Source: a virus. Taken from it: 47,967 nucleotides of DNA. Positions 33,305 through 42,521 of this stretch are shown here, piece after piece. Below the pieces are notes generated by a model that saw nothing but the letters and a program-made list of their open reading frames with translations, was not told where the DNA came from and did no database searches. The DNA is taken from the IMG/VR virus record IMGVR_UViG_3300027704_003263, positions 1-47,967 of that record. One strand, 5' to 3'. The position numbers and the translations under genes are program-made. Positions within the stretch are counted from its first letter, which is position 1, and the number at the start of each line of letters is the position of its first letter.

Positions 33305-35326
33305 ATGAATAAATTTATTATTATAATACCAGCATATAACGTAGAAGCATGGGTCGGATTAAATTTAGAAATATTAAAAAATCAGAGTTATAAAAACTTT
33401 GAATGCGTTTTTATAGATGATGCGTCGACAGATGATACGGTTAATGTAGTTAAAAAACACATTGATGGTGATTCTAGATTTCATTTATTAATTAATGAGA
33501 CAAATAATGGTAGTGCTTTAGCCAATCATATAAAAGCATATGATTATATTAATCCAGATGATGATGATATAATATTAAGAGTTGACGGAGACGATTGGTT
33601 ATCTTCGGTATTTGTTTTAGAATACTTAAATCACATATACACAAATTCAGATACATGGATGACATATGGTACTTACCAAATATATCCATCAATGGAAACT
33701 GGAGAACATCAATGTGTACCAATACCAAAACATGTACATAATAATCGGTCATATAGACAAAATCCACACATATACTCACATTTACGTAGTCATAAATCTT
33801 TTTTATTTAAATCAATTGATCGTCAAGACATGATCGATCCGAATACAAATGATTATTATGCAGAAGCAGAAGATTGTGCTCATTTATTTGCTATGGTTGA
33901 AATGAGTGGTGAAGATCATATACATTTATGTGATGATATATTATATGTATTAAATCGAGAAAACCCACTTAATGATGGTAAAATTGGATTAAAAAAACAA
34001 AAAGAAAATGAACACGCAATTCGACAATTAAAAGTATATGACGAATTAATTAGATATGAGTCTATAACTCCATTGGATTTATTATCACCTCGTAGATTTG
34101 ATATATTAGCTAAATACATCTATGCAAAAGGTAAAGAAAATAATTATGACTCATCATTTTATATTGACGTATATAGAGAGCATTTGAGTTCTTGGAATAA
34201 CATATATTCTGAATTTGACAAAAAATATAATCTAGATGATTACTTAAATAGTTTTGATACAATTTTAACGTCATTTAAAGAAAATGGATTTGACAATAAC
34301 ATATCTCAAATACCTATAATTAAAGATACGTGTTTATCTCCATTAAATGGAGCACATCGAACTGCAGCTGCAATTTTATATGATACCAAAGTAAGTTGTA
34401 TACCTGGTATCATACAAAAAGACGGAATGTTGTGTGATTTTAATTATCTTAAGGATAAAGGATTAGACTCACATTGGTTAGATATGATGGCGTTAGAATA
34501 CGCAAAATTAAAAGATGATACATTCGTTGTGTCATTATTTCCATCCTGTACAGGTACTAATGACAATGCAGTTAGAGATATACTAAAAAATGCAGGAGAA
34601 ATTGTATATGAAAAAGACATTTACTTAAACAGTAATGGTGGCTTAAAATATGCAATTGAAATGTATAGAGGAGAAAATTGGATAGGTAATGCTGCTAATG
34701 GATATCATGGTGTTAATAATAAAGCTAAATTATGTTTTACTAATAATACTAACCCACTTAAAGTATTTCTAATGAAATTTCCAAAAAATGAATCACATAT
34801 ACGAACTGTAAAGGAAACTATTAGGACGTTGTTTGGGATAGGAAATCACTCAGTGCATATTAACGATACCCACGAAGAAACTATTAGATTATCAAAATTG
34901 ACACTTAATAATAATAGTATTAATTTTTTAAATAATTCTAGTTTAAAATATTATCCAGTTTTTGAAAATCAACTAGATTATTTCAAACAGTTTATATTAC
35001 AAAACAACTTAAATATTGACGATTACTGTGTAACAGCTAGCTCAGTGTTATCTATTTATGGATTACGAGAAGGAAGTGACCTAGATTATTTACATAGAGG
35101 ACAAAAAATTAAAGGTCGCAATATGATTAGTAGTCATAATGAATACAGCCATGGTCGTTATGATAAAACAATTGACGATATCATTTATAACCCAAAAAAT
35201 CATTTTTATTATAATGGTATTAAATTTGCGTCTTTAGACATAGTAAAATCATTAAAAGTTAACAGATGGGAAGAAAAAGATAAAGTAGATGTTGAATTAA
35301 TAAATTCGGTTTTGTTATATGCATAA
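33305..35326 (+). CDS. Multi-domain GT2 glycosyltransferase with ParB-like and nucleotidyltransferase-like parts
   Basis: A 673-residue protein. Residues 1-220 form a GT2 domain: IIIIPAYNVEAW, IDDAST (37-42), LRVDGDDW (91-98). A second region (about 333-365) holds PIIKDTCLSPLNGAHRTAAAI, a ParB/sulfiredoxin-like G-x-H-R pattern. The last part (about 573-600) reads CVTASSVLSIYGLREGSDLDYL, with a D-L-D as in nucleotidyltransferase-like domains. The joining of these is unusual. The middle has DILKNAGEIVYEKDIYLN. An AGGAG ribosome site lies 7 bases before the ATG. It overlaps the next gene by 8 bases. Confidence 0.65.
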   Translation: MNKFIIIIPAYNVEAWVGLNLEILKNQSYKNFECVFIDDASTDDTVNVVKKHIDGDSRFHLLINETNNGSALANHIKAYDYINPDDDDIILRVDGDDWLSSVFVLEYLNHIYTNSDTWMTYGTYQIYPSMETGEHQCVPIPKHVHNNRSYRQNPHIYSHLRSHKSFLFKSIDRQDMIDPNTNDYYAEAEDCAHLFAMVEMSGEDHIHLCDDILYVLNRENPLNDGKIGLKKQKENEHAIRQLKVYDELIRYESITPLDLLSPRRFDILAKYIYAKGKENNYDSSFYIDVYREHLSSWNNIYSEFDKKYNLDDYLNSFDTILTSFKENGFDNNISQIPIIKDTCLSPLNGAHRTAAAILYDTKVSCIPGIIQKDGMLCDFNYLKDKGLDSHWLDMMALEYAKLKDDTFVVSLFPSCTGTNDNAVRDILKNAGEIVYEKDIYLNSNGGLKYAIEMYRGENWIGNAANGYHGVNNKAKLCFTNNTNPLKVFLMKFPKNESHIRTVKETIRTLFGIGNHSVHINDTHEETIRLSKLTLNNNSINFLNNSSLKYYPVFENQLDYFKQFILQNNLNIDDYCVTASSVLSIYGLREGSDLDYLHRGQKIKGRNMISSHNEYSHGRYDKTIDDIIYNPKNHFYYNGIKFASLDIVKSLKVNRWEEKDKVDVELINSVLLYA

Positions 35327-36188
35327 AATATATTTTGCTAGTAATTGGGGGCAAAGTTCTGAACAAATAACTAATTTTTATAAACGACAATCGCCAAATG
35401 GAATGGGCCAATGGGGCAATGTAATTTCTGTTAATACAATGCAAGAGGCTGATTTTGTTATAGTGTTAGATGATACTACAGAACATATACCAGCAGACAA
35501 ACGTGTTATATTTTTAGGCAGAGAACCCGACTATGTACGTCCTAGAATTAAGTCTAATAAATGGAAGTCGTCGTATAACTTTTTGCATCATGAATTTAAC
35601 AATTGTTGGCTTGCTCAAACGTGGTGGGTAGATATGAATTATGAAACGTTAAATGATCTGCCTCCAATTAAAACAAAAAAATTAAGTGTTATAGATTCAG
35701 GGAAAGTATCAGTTCCTGGACATCGTGATAGAATTGAAACTATTAATAAAATGATAATTGAGTATCCACACGATATCGATGTATATGGTAAAATTACAAT
35801 TAACCAAGCACATCATCCGTCTATACAAACAGTGTTACCACATAAAGATAAAAGATTAGGGTTATTAGATTATAGGTACTCATTAGTTATAGAAAATGGC
35901 TCGACTGATTATTATTTTAGTGAAAAGATTAGCGACAGTTTAATGTGTTGGACTATGCCAATTTATTATGGATGTAAACAAATTCATAAATTTTTACCAG
36001 AAGGGTCATATATTAACATTGACATTAATTCTACTAATGTAACTAAAACTATTAAAGACATAATTGACAGCAATTATGCAGAAAAAAACATCGAAAATTT
36101 AAAAAAAGCACGTACGCTCATCATGAATAAATATAATATTTGGCCTACAATTGAAAAAGCTATAAACAAAGAAACATTTATATTATGA
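35319..36188 (+). CDS. GT10-like fucosyltransferase
   Basis: A 289-residue protein. The segment YRYSLVIENGSTDYYFSEK (residues 185-203), continuing to LMCWTMPIYYGC, is the alpha-1,3-fucosyltransferase (GT10) signature: VIEN, then YYFSEKISDSL, then PIYYG. It moves a fucose-type sugar from a GDP donor. The cluster also holds a GDP-mannose 4,6-dehydratase, which supplies the precursor of GDP-fucose, but no GDP-fucose synthase is seen. It overlaps both neighbours. Confidence 0.8.
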   Translation: MHKIYFASNWGQSSEQITNFYKRQSPNGMGQWGNVISVNTMQEADFVIVLDDTTEHIPADKRVIFLGREPDYVRPRIKSNKWKSSYNFLHHEFNNCWLAQTWWVDMNYETLNDLPPIKTKKLSVIDSGKVSVPGHRDRIETINKMIIEYPHDIDVYGKITINQAHHPSIQTVLPHKDKRLGLLDYRYSLVIENGSTDYYFSEKISDSLMCWTMPIYYGCKQIHKFLPEGSYINIDINSTNVTKTIKDIIDSNYAEKNIENLKKARTLIMNKYNIWPTIEKAINKETFIL

Positions 36189-36919
36189 TTAAAATTCCAA
36201 TTTATGTTTCTACAAATAATAAACATTGGCAATGTTTGCAAGTATTTACTCATTTATTCAATAAGTTTTTACCTCAACAAGAGTTGCGAATATTAGGCTA
36301 TGATACACCTAATTTCGGTTTACCAGATAATTGTAAATTTATTTCAATGGGTACACAAGGCCCAGTTAATGAATGGTCTACTGATTTACGTAAATTTTTT
36401 AAAAATTGTAAAGACAAATTTTTTATATATGGAACAGAAGACGTTTTTATATACAAAGCAATCAATGTTAGTTTTATAAATTATTTAATCGATATAATTG
36501 AATTAAATAATAATATAGGTCGCGTTAATCTTGTTGATGCAACAGAAGGTAATAATTGCCATTTAATTGATAGTCCACATTATGATGTAGAATTATTAAA
36601 CACCATTACCAAAAAAGAATGTGGGTGGGACGATTGGGAGTTATATATACAAAAACCATCAAGTGATTATAGTTTAACAACTCAATTATCTATATGGAAT
36701 AAAGAGTTTTTACTTCGTTACTTAAAGGATGGGTTAACACCATGGGACTTTGAACGGAAATCCCACATAGCAAAATTTGACCCAGATTACAAAATATTAA
36801 TGTTATACAAAAATTTTCCAATATACAAAAAGGAAGGATATAGTTTAGGAACTTGGACTAATAAAACATATTGGTTTGATTTATTAAACTCCAATATAAA
36901 AAAACAAATAAAATTATGA
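36185..36919 (+). CDS. Probable sugar-transfer enzyme, unknown family
   Basis: A 244-residue protein. IPIYVSTNNKHWQCLQVFTHLFNKF begins a Rossmann-like domain, FFIYGTEDVFIY has an E-D in a GT-A-like position, and LSIWNKEFLLRYLKDGLTPWDFE lies in the C-terminal part, a pattern seen in some small sugar-transfer proteins. No family assignment is safe. Its place inside the glycan cluster, with ATGA overlaps on both sides, makes a sugar role likely. Confidence 0.45.
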   Translation: MIKIPIYVSTNNKHWQCLQVFTHLFNKFLPQQELRILGYDTPNFGLPDNCKFISMGTQGPVNEWSTDLRKFFKNCKDKFFIYGTEDVFIYKAINVSFINYLIDIIELNNNIGRVNLVDATEGNNCHLIDSPHYDVELLNTITKKECGWDDWELYIQKPSSDYSLTTQLSIWNKEFLLRYLKDGLTPWDFERKSHIAKFDPDYKILMLYKNFPIYKKEGYSLGTWTNKTYWFDLLNSNIKKQIKL

Positions 36920-37338
36920 AAATTTATTCAAAAATACAACCAGACAAATTATTACATATAGTTCATCGTTTAGTTGATGTAATAAACAGAAAAACACAAC
37001 GATTGGATCTAATAAATCCGGATCAGTTTATTCAATGTTCATCACTTAAAATGCCAGAAGGCACAACGTTTAAAGCTCATAAACACATATGGAAATCCGG
37101 CCCCACAGATGTTATTGCACAAGAATCCTGGGTAGTAATAATGGGATCAGTTAAATGTTATTTTTATGATTTAGATGGTAGTTTATTAGAAACTGTAAAT
37201 TTATTTGTTGGCGATGTTAGTTTTACATTATCTGGAGGGCATAATTATGAAATATTAGAAGATTCTACTATAGTATACGAATATAAAACAGGACCATATG
37301 AAGGTCAAATTTTAGACAAGGAGTTTTTAGATGATTAA
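36916..37338 (+). CDS. Cupin-fold protein
   Basis: A 140-residue protein with a double-stranded beta-helix pattern: FKAHKHIWKSGP (metal-type His-x-His at the first cupin motif), ESWVVIMGSVKCYFYDLDG, then LFVGDVSFTLSGGHNYEIL (second motif with Gly-Gly-His). Sugar-associated cupins of this size (FdtA/WbuC type) isomerise or modify nucleotide sugars. Here it lies between two genes of the glycan cluster. The exact reaction is unknown. Confidence 0.6.
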   Translation: MKIYSKIQPDKLLHIVHRLVDVINRKTQRLDLINPDQFIQCSSLKMPEGTTFKAHKHIWKSGPTDVIAQESWVVIMGSVKCYFYDLDGSLLETVNLFVGDVSFTLSGGHNYEILEDSTIVYEYKTGPYEGQILDKEFLDD

Positions 37339-37882
37339 GATAAACTTAGGTTGTGGGTGGAGGAACTTTGGATCTAATTGGATTCATATTGACGGAGGCA
37401 ATTATGATCATTTAGATTATAAAGACATTACAAAATTAGAATTCAATGATAATTCAGTAGACGTAATTTATGTAAGTCATGTATTGGAGTATTTTGATAT
37501 AAACGAAGCAAAACAATTACTTCGCGAATGGAGGAGAGTACTAAAACCGGGAGGTGAATTACGAGTTGCTGTTCCTGATTTTGAAGCTATGAATACATTA
37601 TATCATAATGGAAAAGTAAAATTAAAAGATATCATAGGACCACTTTATGGTAGAATGCCAATGGGAGATAAAATGATATATCACAAAACAACATACGATT
37701 ATGAATCGCTACATCTTTTACTTTATGAATTATCATATAATGACATTAAAAGATATGATTGGAGAAAGTATGAAGCTCATAGACAAAATGATGATCATTC
37801 ACAAGCATATCTTAATCCTAACGGAGATAAAGACAACGGAACATTGATTAGTTTAAATGTTACATGTAATAAGATTGGATAA
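37331..37882 (+). CDS. SAM-dependent methyltransferase (class I)
   Basis: A 183-residue protein. INLGCGWRNF (motif I), IHIDGG, then VDVIYVSHVLEYF and REWRRVLKPGGELRVAVPDFE are the type 11 methyltransferase core. It would methylate a sugar or another small acceptor. AAGGAG lies 6 bases before the ATG. It ends the operon that begins at 32684; a promoter starts inside its last codons. Confidence 0.85.
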   Translation: MIKINLGCGWRNFGSNWIHIDGGNYDHLDYKDITKLEFNDNSVDVIYVSHVLEYFDINEAKQLLREWRRVLKPGGELRVAVPDFEAMNTLYHNGKVKLKDIIGPLYGRMPMGDKMIYHKTTYDYESLHLLLYELSYNDIKRYDWRKYEAHRQNDDHSQAYLNPNGDKDNGTLISLNVTCNKIG

Positions 37883-37903
37883 TTCATATTAATTAAATAT
37901 AAT
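37875..37903 (+). promoter_or_regulatory. Sigma70-type promoter before the aminotransferase-like gene
   Basis: TTGGAT at 37875-37880, a 17-base spacer, TATAAT at 37898-37903: the same box pair and spacing as the promoter at 32647. The ATG is at 37909, where transcription should begin (about 37910), so the transcript would be leaderless. No Shine-Dalgarno. Confidence 0.65.
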
Positions 37904-37908
37904 ATATT

Positions 37909-38544
37909 ATGAGCTTTGAAACAATAACCAAATTTGAAAATGAAATAGCAAAGTTTTTTGGTGCACCATATGCAGTAGCTGTTGATAGTTGCACGCATGG
38001 TATTGAATTATGCCTACGCCATCAAAATTTATCATATATAACCGTTCCCAGGAGAACATATATATCAGTACCGTTTTTAGCAGATAAATTAAAAATACAA
38101 TTGCAATGGAGAGATGAAGATTGGGTTGATTGTTATCAAGTTAATAATCATCTTAAACCTATATATGATGCTGCGGTATTATGGAAACAAGACAGTTATA
38201 TTCCAAGATCATATATGTGTGTTAGTTTTCAATTTCAAAAACATTTATCTTTAGGTCGCGGAGGCGTTATACTTTGTGATATAAAAAAAGACTATGATAT
38301 TCTTAAACGTATGTCATATGATGGAAGAAACCCAGATACGCCATGGCGTGAACAAGATATTGAAGTTCATGGTTATCATTATTATATGACTCCAGAAACA
38401 GCACAACAAGGATTAGATAAATTACCAGATGCCATTAAAACACCACCTAGACAATGGAAAGTTACAGATTGGCCAGATTTATCAAAAATGAAAGTTTTTA
38501 ATCAACCTAAATGGACAGGAGATCCATATACACAATACATATGA
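37909..38544 (+). CDS. Short DegT/DnrJ-type aminotransferase homologue
   Basis: A 211-residue protein. FEKEIAKFFG-like start (FENEIAKFFGAPYAVAVDSCTHGIEL) is the PLP-binding start of DegT sugar aminotransferases, and SFQFQKHLSLGRGGVILCD has the Lys where the PLP lysine lies. Usual members have 360-390 residues; here the large domain is shortened and the small C-terminal domain is missing. It may be inactive, or a minimal version. It overlaps the GDP-mannose dehydratase gene, whose product is a substrate of such enzymes in perosamine synthesis. Confidence 0.6.
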   Translation: MSFETITKFENEIAKFFGAPYAVAVDSCTHGIELCLRHQNLSYITVPRRTYISVPFLADKLKIQLQWRDEDWVDCYQVNNHLKPIYDAAVLWKQDSYIPRSYMCVSFQFQKHLSLGRGGVILCDIKKDYDILKRMSYDGRNPDTPWREQDIEVHGYHYYMTPETAQQGLDKLPDAIKTPPRQWKVTDWPDLSKMKVFNQPKWTGDPYTQYI

Positions 38545-39527
38545 AAAAAGCATTTATAACAGGAATTGGCGGCCAAGACGGCTCGTACTTAGCAGAATAT
38601 TTATTAGAATTAGGATATGAGGTACATGGTATCGTTAGAAGAAATTCTACTCCAGAAAATCAAGATGATCGTCTTAATAATATTATTAATGATATACATA
38701 CATATTATGGAGACTTGTTAGATCAAGGCGGAATTGAAAGATTGCTAGATGAAATTCAACCCGATGAAATATACAACATAGCAGCCCAAAGTCATGTACG
38801 TATTAGTTTTGATATACCACAGTTTACAGTACAAACCAATGCACTAGGCGTACTAAATATGTTAGAAGCATATCGACGATCATGTCCTAATGCAAAGTTT
38901 TACCAGGCAAGTAGCTCCGAAATGTTTGGGTTATCAGTAGATGACGATGGGTTCCAACGAGAACAAACACCAATGAATCCAGTATCACCATATGGATGTT
39001 CAAAGGTGTTTGGTTATAACATCGTACGAAATTATCGAAGAGCATATGGGTTACACGCAACTAATGGTATTTTATTTAATCACGAATCTCCTAGACGTGG
39101 TAGTAATTTTGTAACTAATAAAGTATGCAAAGCCGCTGCAAAAATTAAATTAGGACTTCAAGATAAGTTGGAATTGGGTAATATGGATTCTTATAGAGAT
39201 TGGGGACATTCATATGATTATGTTAGGGCAATGCATTTAATGACGCAACATGATGAACCAAGTGATTTTGTAGTATCAACAATGGAAACCCATTCAGTTA
39301 GAGAGATGTGTGACCTAGTATTTAGACATCTCGATCTAGATTATAAAGATTATGTTGTACAAAATCCAAAATATTTAAGGCCAGAAGAACTTCCATATTT
39401 AAAAGGCGATTCAACAAAAATTAGAAACATGTTAGGATGGAAACCTACATATACTTTTAAAGGTATGATGCAAGAAATGGTAGAACATTGGGTAGAACAA
39501 TATAGAGTAAAGACAAGACATTTATGA
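38541..39527 (+). CDS. gmd: GDP-mannose 4,6-dehydratase
   Basis: A 328-residue protein from the ATG at 38541 (ATGA overlap); an ATG 30 bases earlier is inside the previous gene. AFITGIGGQDGSYLAEYLL is the NADP-binding start, RRNSTPEN and NIAAQSHVRISFD are family motifs, YGCSK (Y-x3-K) is the catalytic pair, and FNHESPRRG with VTNKV follows the family order. It changes GDP-mannose to GDP-4-keto-6-deoxymannose, the precursor of GDP-fucose, perosamine and others. Confidence 0.93.
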   Translation: MKKAFITGIGGQDGSYLAEYLLELGYEVHGIVRRNSTPENQDDRLNNIINDIHTYYGDLLDQGGIERLLDEIQPDEIYNIAAQSHVRISFDIPQFTVQTNALGVLNMLEAYRRSCPNAKFYQASSSEMFGLSVDDDGFQREQTPMNPVSPYGCSKVFGYNIVRNYRRAYGLHATNGILFNHESPRRGSNFVTNKVCKAAAKIKLGLQDKLELGNMDSYRDWGHSYDYVRAMHLMTQHDEPSDFVVSTMETHSVREMCDLVFRHLDLDYKDYVVQNPKYLRPEELPYLKGDSTKIRNMLGWKPTYTFKGMMQEMVEHWVEQYRVKTRHL

Positions 39528-40453
39528 ATATAGCATTTTTTACTGAAATGAACTTTTTTGGCACAATTCCTCGTAATCATAACAACATGAGAACTGAATT
39601 TGCCTGGATGTGTGCGTTAGATGCTAAACATATTCCTTTATTTGATGAAACAGGAAATATTGAAGGCAAAGATTTTGATTTAGGCATTATCATTTTACCT
39701 AAAAATAATATTGAATTACTTACAATACATCCAAGTTTTATTGGGGCTATTAAACAAAATTGTAAACAACTTGCTGTAATGCAAGAAGGACCAAATTGGC
39801 TTTGGCAAGATTATTCATTAGAGCAGCAAATATGGTATTACAACACATTGACATCAGCTGATATAATTTACGTTCACAACAAATCAGATCAACAATATTA
39901 TAAAGGATTAACTAATCATCTAGATGTACGAGTAATGCCAAGTTTAATGATTGAAGATTCAATACAACCCCAATTAGAATATGAACAGTCAGGCGTGATG
40001 ATAGGCGGCAATATGACAAGTTGGTATGGTGGGTTCGATTCGATGATGGTTGCTCAAGAATTTGAAGAAACGATCTATGCCCCATCGATGGGGAGAAAGA
40101 TTGAAAGAGAAGAAGAGCTAGACATAACTCATTTACCTTATATGAATTGGACACAATGGATTTATGAATTAAGAAAAGTTAAATATGGAGTTCATTTAAT
40201 GAGAACTCACGCAGCAGGAACATTTGCTTTAAATTGTGCATATTTAGGAATTCCATGCATCGGATATAAAGGATTAGACACACAAGAATTATGTCACTCG
40301 GAAACAACAGTCGAAGTAGGTGATTTAGTAACAGCAAAACAAATTGCTAAACGACTCAAAGAAGATAATAAATTTTATGAATATTGTAGTGATATGTCCA
40401 AACAAAGATATCAATCATATTATCATGAATCTAAATTTAATATAGGAGAATAA
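39524..40453 (+). CDS. GT-B-like glycosyltransferase, putative
   Basis: A 309-residue protein. It begins IAFFTEMNFFG and has VMQEGPNWLWQDY, ADIIYVHNKSDQQYY, then VMIGGNMTSWYGG and TFALNCAYLGIPCIGYKGLDTQ, the order of a GT-B fold with a C-terminal donor domain. Substrates are not known. It overlaps the dehydratase gene by 4 bases and the following methyltransferase by 1 base. Confidence 0.55.
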   Translation: MNIAFFTEMNFFGTIPRNHNNMRTEFAWMCALDAKHIPLFDETGNIEGKDFDLGIIILPKNNIELLTIHPSFIGAIKQNCKQLAVMQEGPNWLWQDYSLEQQIWYYNTLTSADIIYVHNKSDQQYYKGLTNHLDVRVMPSLMIEDSIQPQLEYEQSGVMIGGNMTSWYGGFDSMMVAQEFEETIYAPSMGRKIEREEELDITHLPYMNWTQWIYELRKVKYGVHLMRTHAAGTFALNCAYLGIPCIGYKGLDTQELCHSETTVEVGDLVTAKQIAKRLKEDNKFYEYCSDMSKQRYQSYYHESKFNIGE

Positions 40454-41019
40454 TGGAAACTTGGATGCATTCAAAAGAAAAAAAATTAATAACGGATTGT
40501 TTAACTAATAACATAACTATGCTAGAATGGGGTTCCGGTGGATCTACTTTGGAATTTTCATCTTTAGTTGAAAAATATTATTCAATTGAACATAATAAAG
40601 AATGGTATGATACAATATCAACTAAATTGAAAGATTATCCATTAAATGATGTTACATATAAATTCATTAAACAAAATCAACCAAATCCGGATGATCGGCA
40701 AAGTGAATATGATATGTTTAAAGATTATCTAGATATTGTTGATACATTCAATGAAAAATTTGATATTGTTTTAATTGATGGTCGGGCAAGAAGATTATGT
40801 GCAAAAAAAATTATTCCATATTTAAAATCAACGTCTATAATATTTATACATGATTATATTGCAAGAAAAGAAGTATATGGATGTGTAGAAGATTATTATG
40901 AATTAATTGATAGTATAAGTGATACTACACAAACAATAGGAAAATTTAAGTTACGAAATAAACCAAATCAACCAGGTTATGATTTAACATTATCTGGATT
41001 TGATAGAATAGGAAATTAG
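40453..41019 (+). CDS. Putative SAM-dependent methyltransferase
   Basis: A 188-residue protein. MLEWGSGGSTLEFS is the SAM motif I, YYSIEHNKEW motif II, and FDIVLIDGRARRLCAKKIIPYL follows the class I layout. The C-terminal part continues IIFIHDY. It could methylate a sugar. The neighbours are glycosyltransferases. The family is sure to class; the acceptor is unknown. Confidence 0.7.
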   Translation: METWMHSKEKKLITDCLTNNITMLEWGSGGSTLEFSSLVEKYYSIEHNKEWYDTISTKLKDYPLNDVTYKFIKQNQPNPDDRQSEYDMFKDYLDIVDTFNEKFDIVLIDGRARRLCAKKIIPYLKSTSIIFIHDYIARKEVYGCVEDYYELIDSISDTTQTIGKFKLRNKPNQPGYDLTLSGFDRIGN

Positions 41020-41021
41020 TT

Positions 41022-42287
41022 ATGAAGATATCAATAATACAACCAAGTAGAAACAACCTTAAATACCTTAAATGGTCTTACGATTCAATTCGTAAAAACC
41101 AAGGAGACCATGAAGTAGAAATTTGTGTAGCAGATGACTTTAGCGACAAAGATGGTACTTGGGAATGGTGTCAAGAAATGATGGATAAAGATCCACATTT
41201 CAAAGCAATTAGAAATGAAGGACCAACTCGTTTAGGTCATACAATATTATACGATCGTTTAGTTAATGAAGTAGCAACAAATGAGCTATGTATGATTTAT
41301 CATGCTGATATGTACTTATGCCCTGGAGCGTTGGATGCAATTGAGAAACATATGTATGCAATGCAGGATTCAACATCGAGATTATCCCATCAACCATTAC
41401 CAAAAACAATTGTATCACTTACTAGAATTGAACCACCATTACATCCACCAGGACCTGAGAAGATATTGTTAGATTGTGGAATTGAACCCGAAGAATTTGA
41501 TGAAAGTAAATTACTAAGTAAAGTAGATGAATTTAAAGTTTTACATGAAAATGATGAAGGTATTACCGAAGGTATATTTGCACCTTGGGCATTTTGGAAA
41601 AAAGACTTTCAAGAAATAGGAGGACACGATATTTTATTTGCTCCTCAAAGTAAGGAAGACTCAGACATATTCAATCGTTTCCATTTAAACGGGATTAAGT
41701 TTGTTCAAACGTGGGAAGGATTTGTTTATCATATGACTTGTAGAGGATCAAGATTTGCAGATGGGGCAACACGAAACCCTAATGGTGAAGTGTTCATGAA
41801 GAATAGAGAAACAGATGAATGGTTAGCTCAAAATGAAAAATCAACTCGAGAGTTTATTCGTAAATGGGGGCATTTTTGTAAACATGATGAATATATGAAA
41901 CCAATTGTACCACCTAAATATGAAGTAGGTATTGTAGTTGAAAATTGCTATATACAATTAATACAAGCATTAGAACCATGGTGTGATTATCTCTATGTTG
42001 ATTTAGAAGAATTTGTTTTATATAGTGAAGAAGAACAAAAATATAGCTCATTTAATATAGATGAAAGAGTTAAAGGATTTGATCCAAATAAACACGTTAT
42101 AAAAGATAATATTACTGTTAAAATAAATGGTAATAAATTTGATCAACAAGATATGCAAATAATAGAAAATTTGTCAGCGATTATACAAGATAGCGGAGAG
42201 TTAGGTAATTTTAAATTGGGTAATCTATTAATATCAATAAATGATCTAACAACGTATGAACACGATCTCATAAAAGTTTTGAAATAA
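41022..42287 (+). CDS. Family 2-like glycosyltransferase, large
   Basis: A 421-residue protein. ISIIQPSRNNLKYLKWSYDSI and VCVADDFSD-like (CVADDFSDKDGTWEW) show the GT2 start with the D-D site; MIYHADMYLCPGAL has the D-x-D-like metal site. A region around residues 190-230 (APWAFWKKDFQEIGGHDILFAP and KEDSDIFNRF) is typical of the acceptor part. The last 100 residues are acidic and unlike GT2 (IVVENCYIQLI, YSEEEQKYSS). It ends the cluster before the lysis region. Confidence 0.75.
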   Translation: MKISIIQPSRNNLKYLKWSYDSIRKNQGDHEVEICVADDFSDKDGTWEWCQEMMDKDPHFKAIRNEGPTRLGHTILYDRLVNEVATNELCMIYHADMYLCPGALDAIEKHMYAMQDSTSRLSHQPLPKTIVSLTRIEPPLHPPGPEKILLDCGIEPEEFDESKLLSKVDEFKVLHENDEGITEGIFAPWAFWKKDFQEIGGHDILFAPQSKEDSDIFNRFHLNGIKFVQTWEGFVYHMTCRGSRFADGATRNPNGEVFMKNRETDEWLAQNEKSTREFIRKWGHFCKHDEYMKPIVPPKYEVGIVVENCYIQLIQALEPWCDYLYVDLEEFVLYSEEEQKYSSFNIDERVKGFDPNKHVIKDNITVKINGNKFDQQDMQIIENLSAIIQDSGELGNFKLGNLLISINDLTTYEHDLIKVLK

Positions 42288-42332
42288 TCTATAGTATCAT
42301 ATTTATTATTAAAATACACAAAAGGACTAAAT

Positions 42333-42518
42333 ATGAAAAATAGAATATTAGAAAATTATGTAACATCAGTTTTAGGAATTTCGATATTAGTATTTTGCGG
42401 CGTAATGATTTACACTGAAAAAGCTACTACTAATGACATGGCAGGATGGATGGCAACAGGATTGTTGTTTCTTCGATCTAAAGATAGTTTAATTGCATTA
42501 CCAGCAAAAGAAAAATAA
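42333..42518 (+). CDS. Small membrane protein, possible holin
   Basis: A 61-residue protein with one clear transmembrane segment (about residues 11-28, VLGISILVFCGVMIYT) and a second, weaker hydrophobic segment (GWMATGLLFLR), then a charged end (SKDSLIALPAKEK). It starts just before the amidase gene, and small membrane proteins at that place are often holins, which open the inner membrane for the lysis enzyme. AAAGGA lies 7 bases before the ATG. The gap 42288-42332 before it holds a TATTTAT element but no clear promoter. Confidence 0.5.
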   Translation: MKNRILENYVTSVLGISILVFCGVMIYTEKATTNDMAGWMATGLLFLRSKDSLIALPAKEK

Positions 42519-42521
42519 GCC

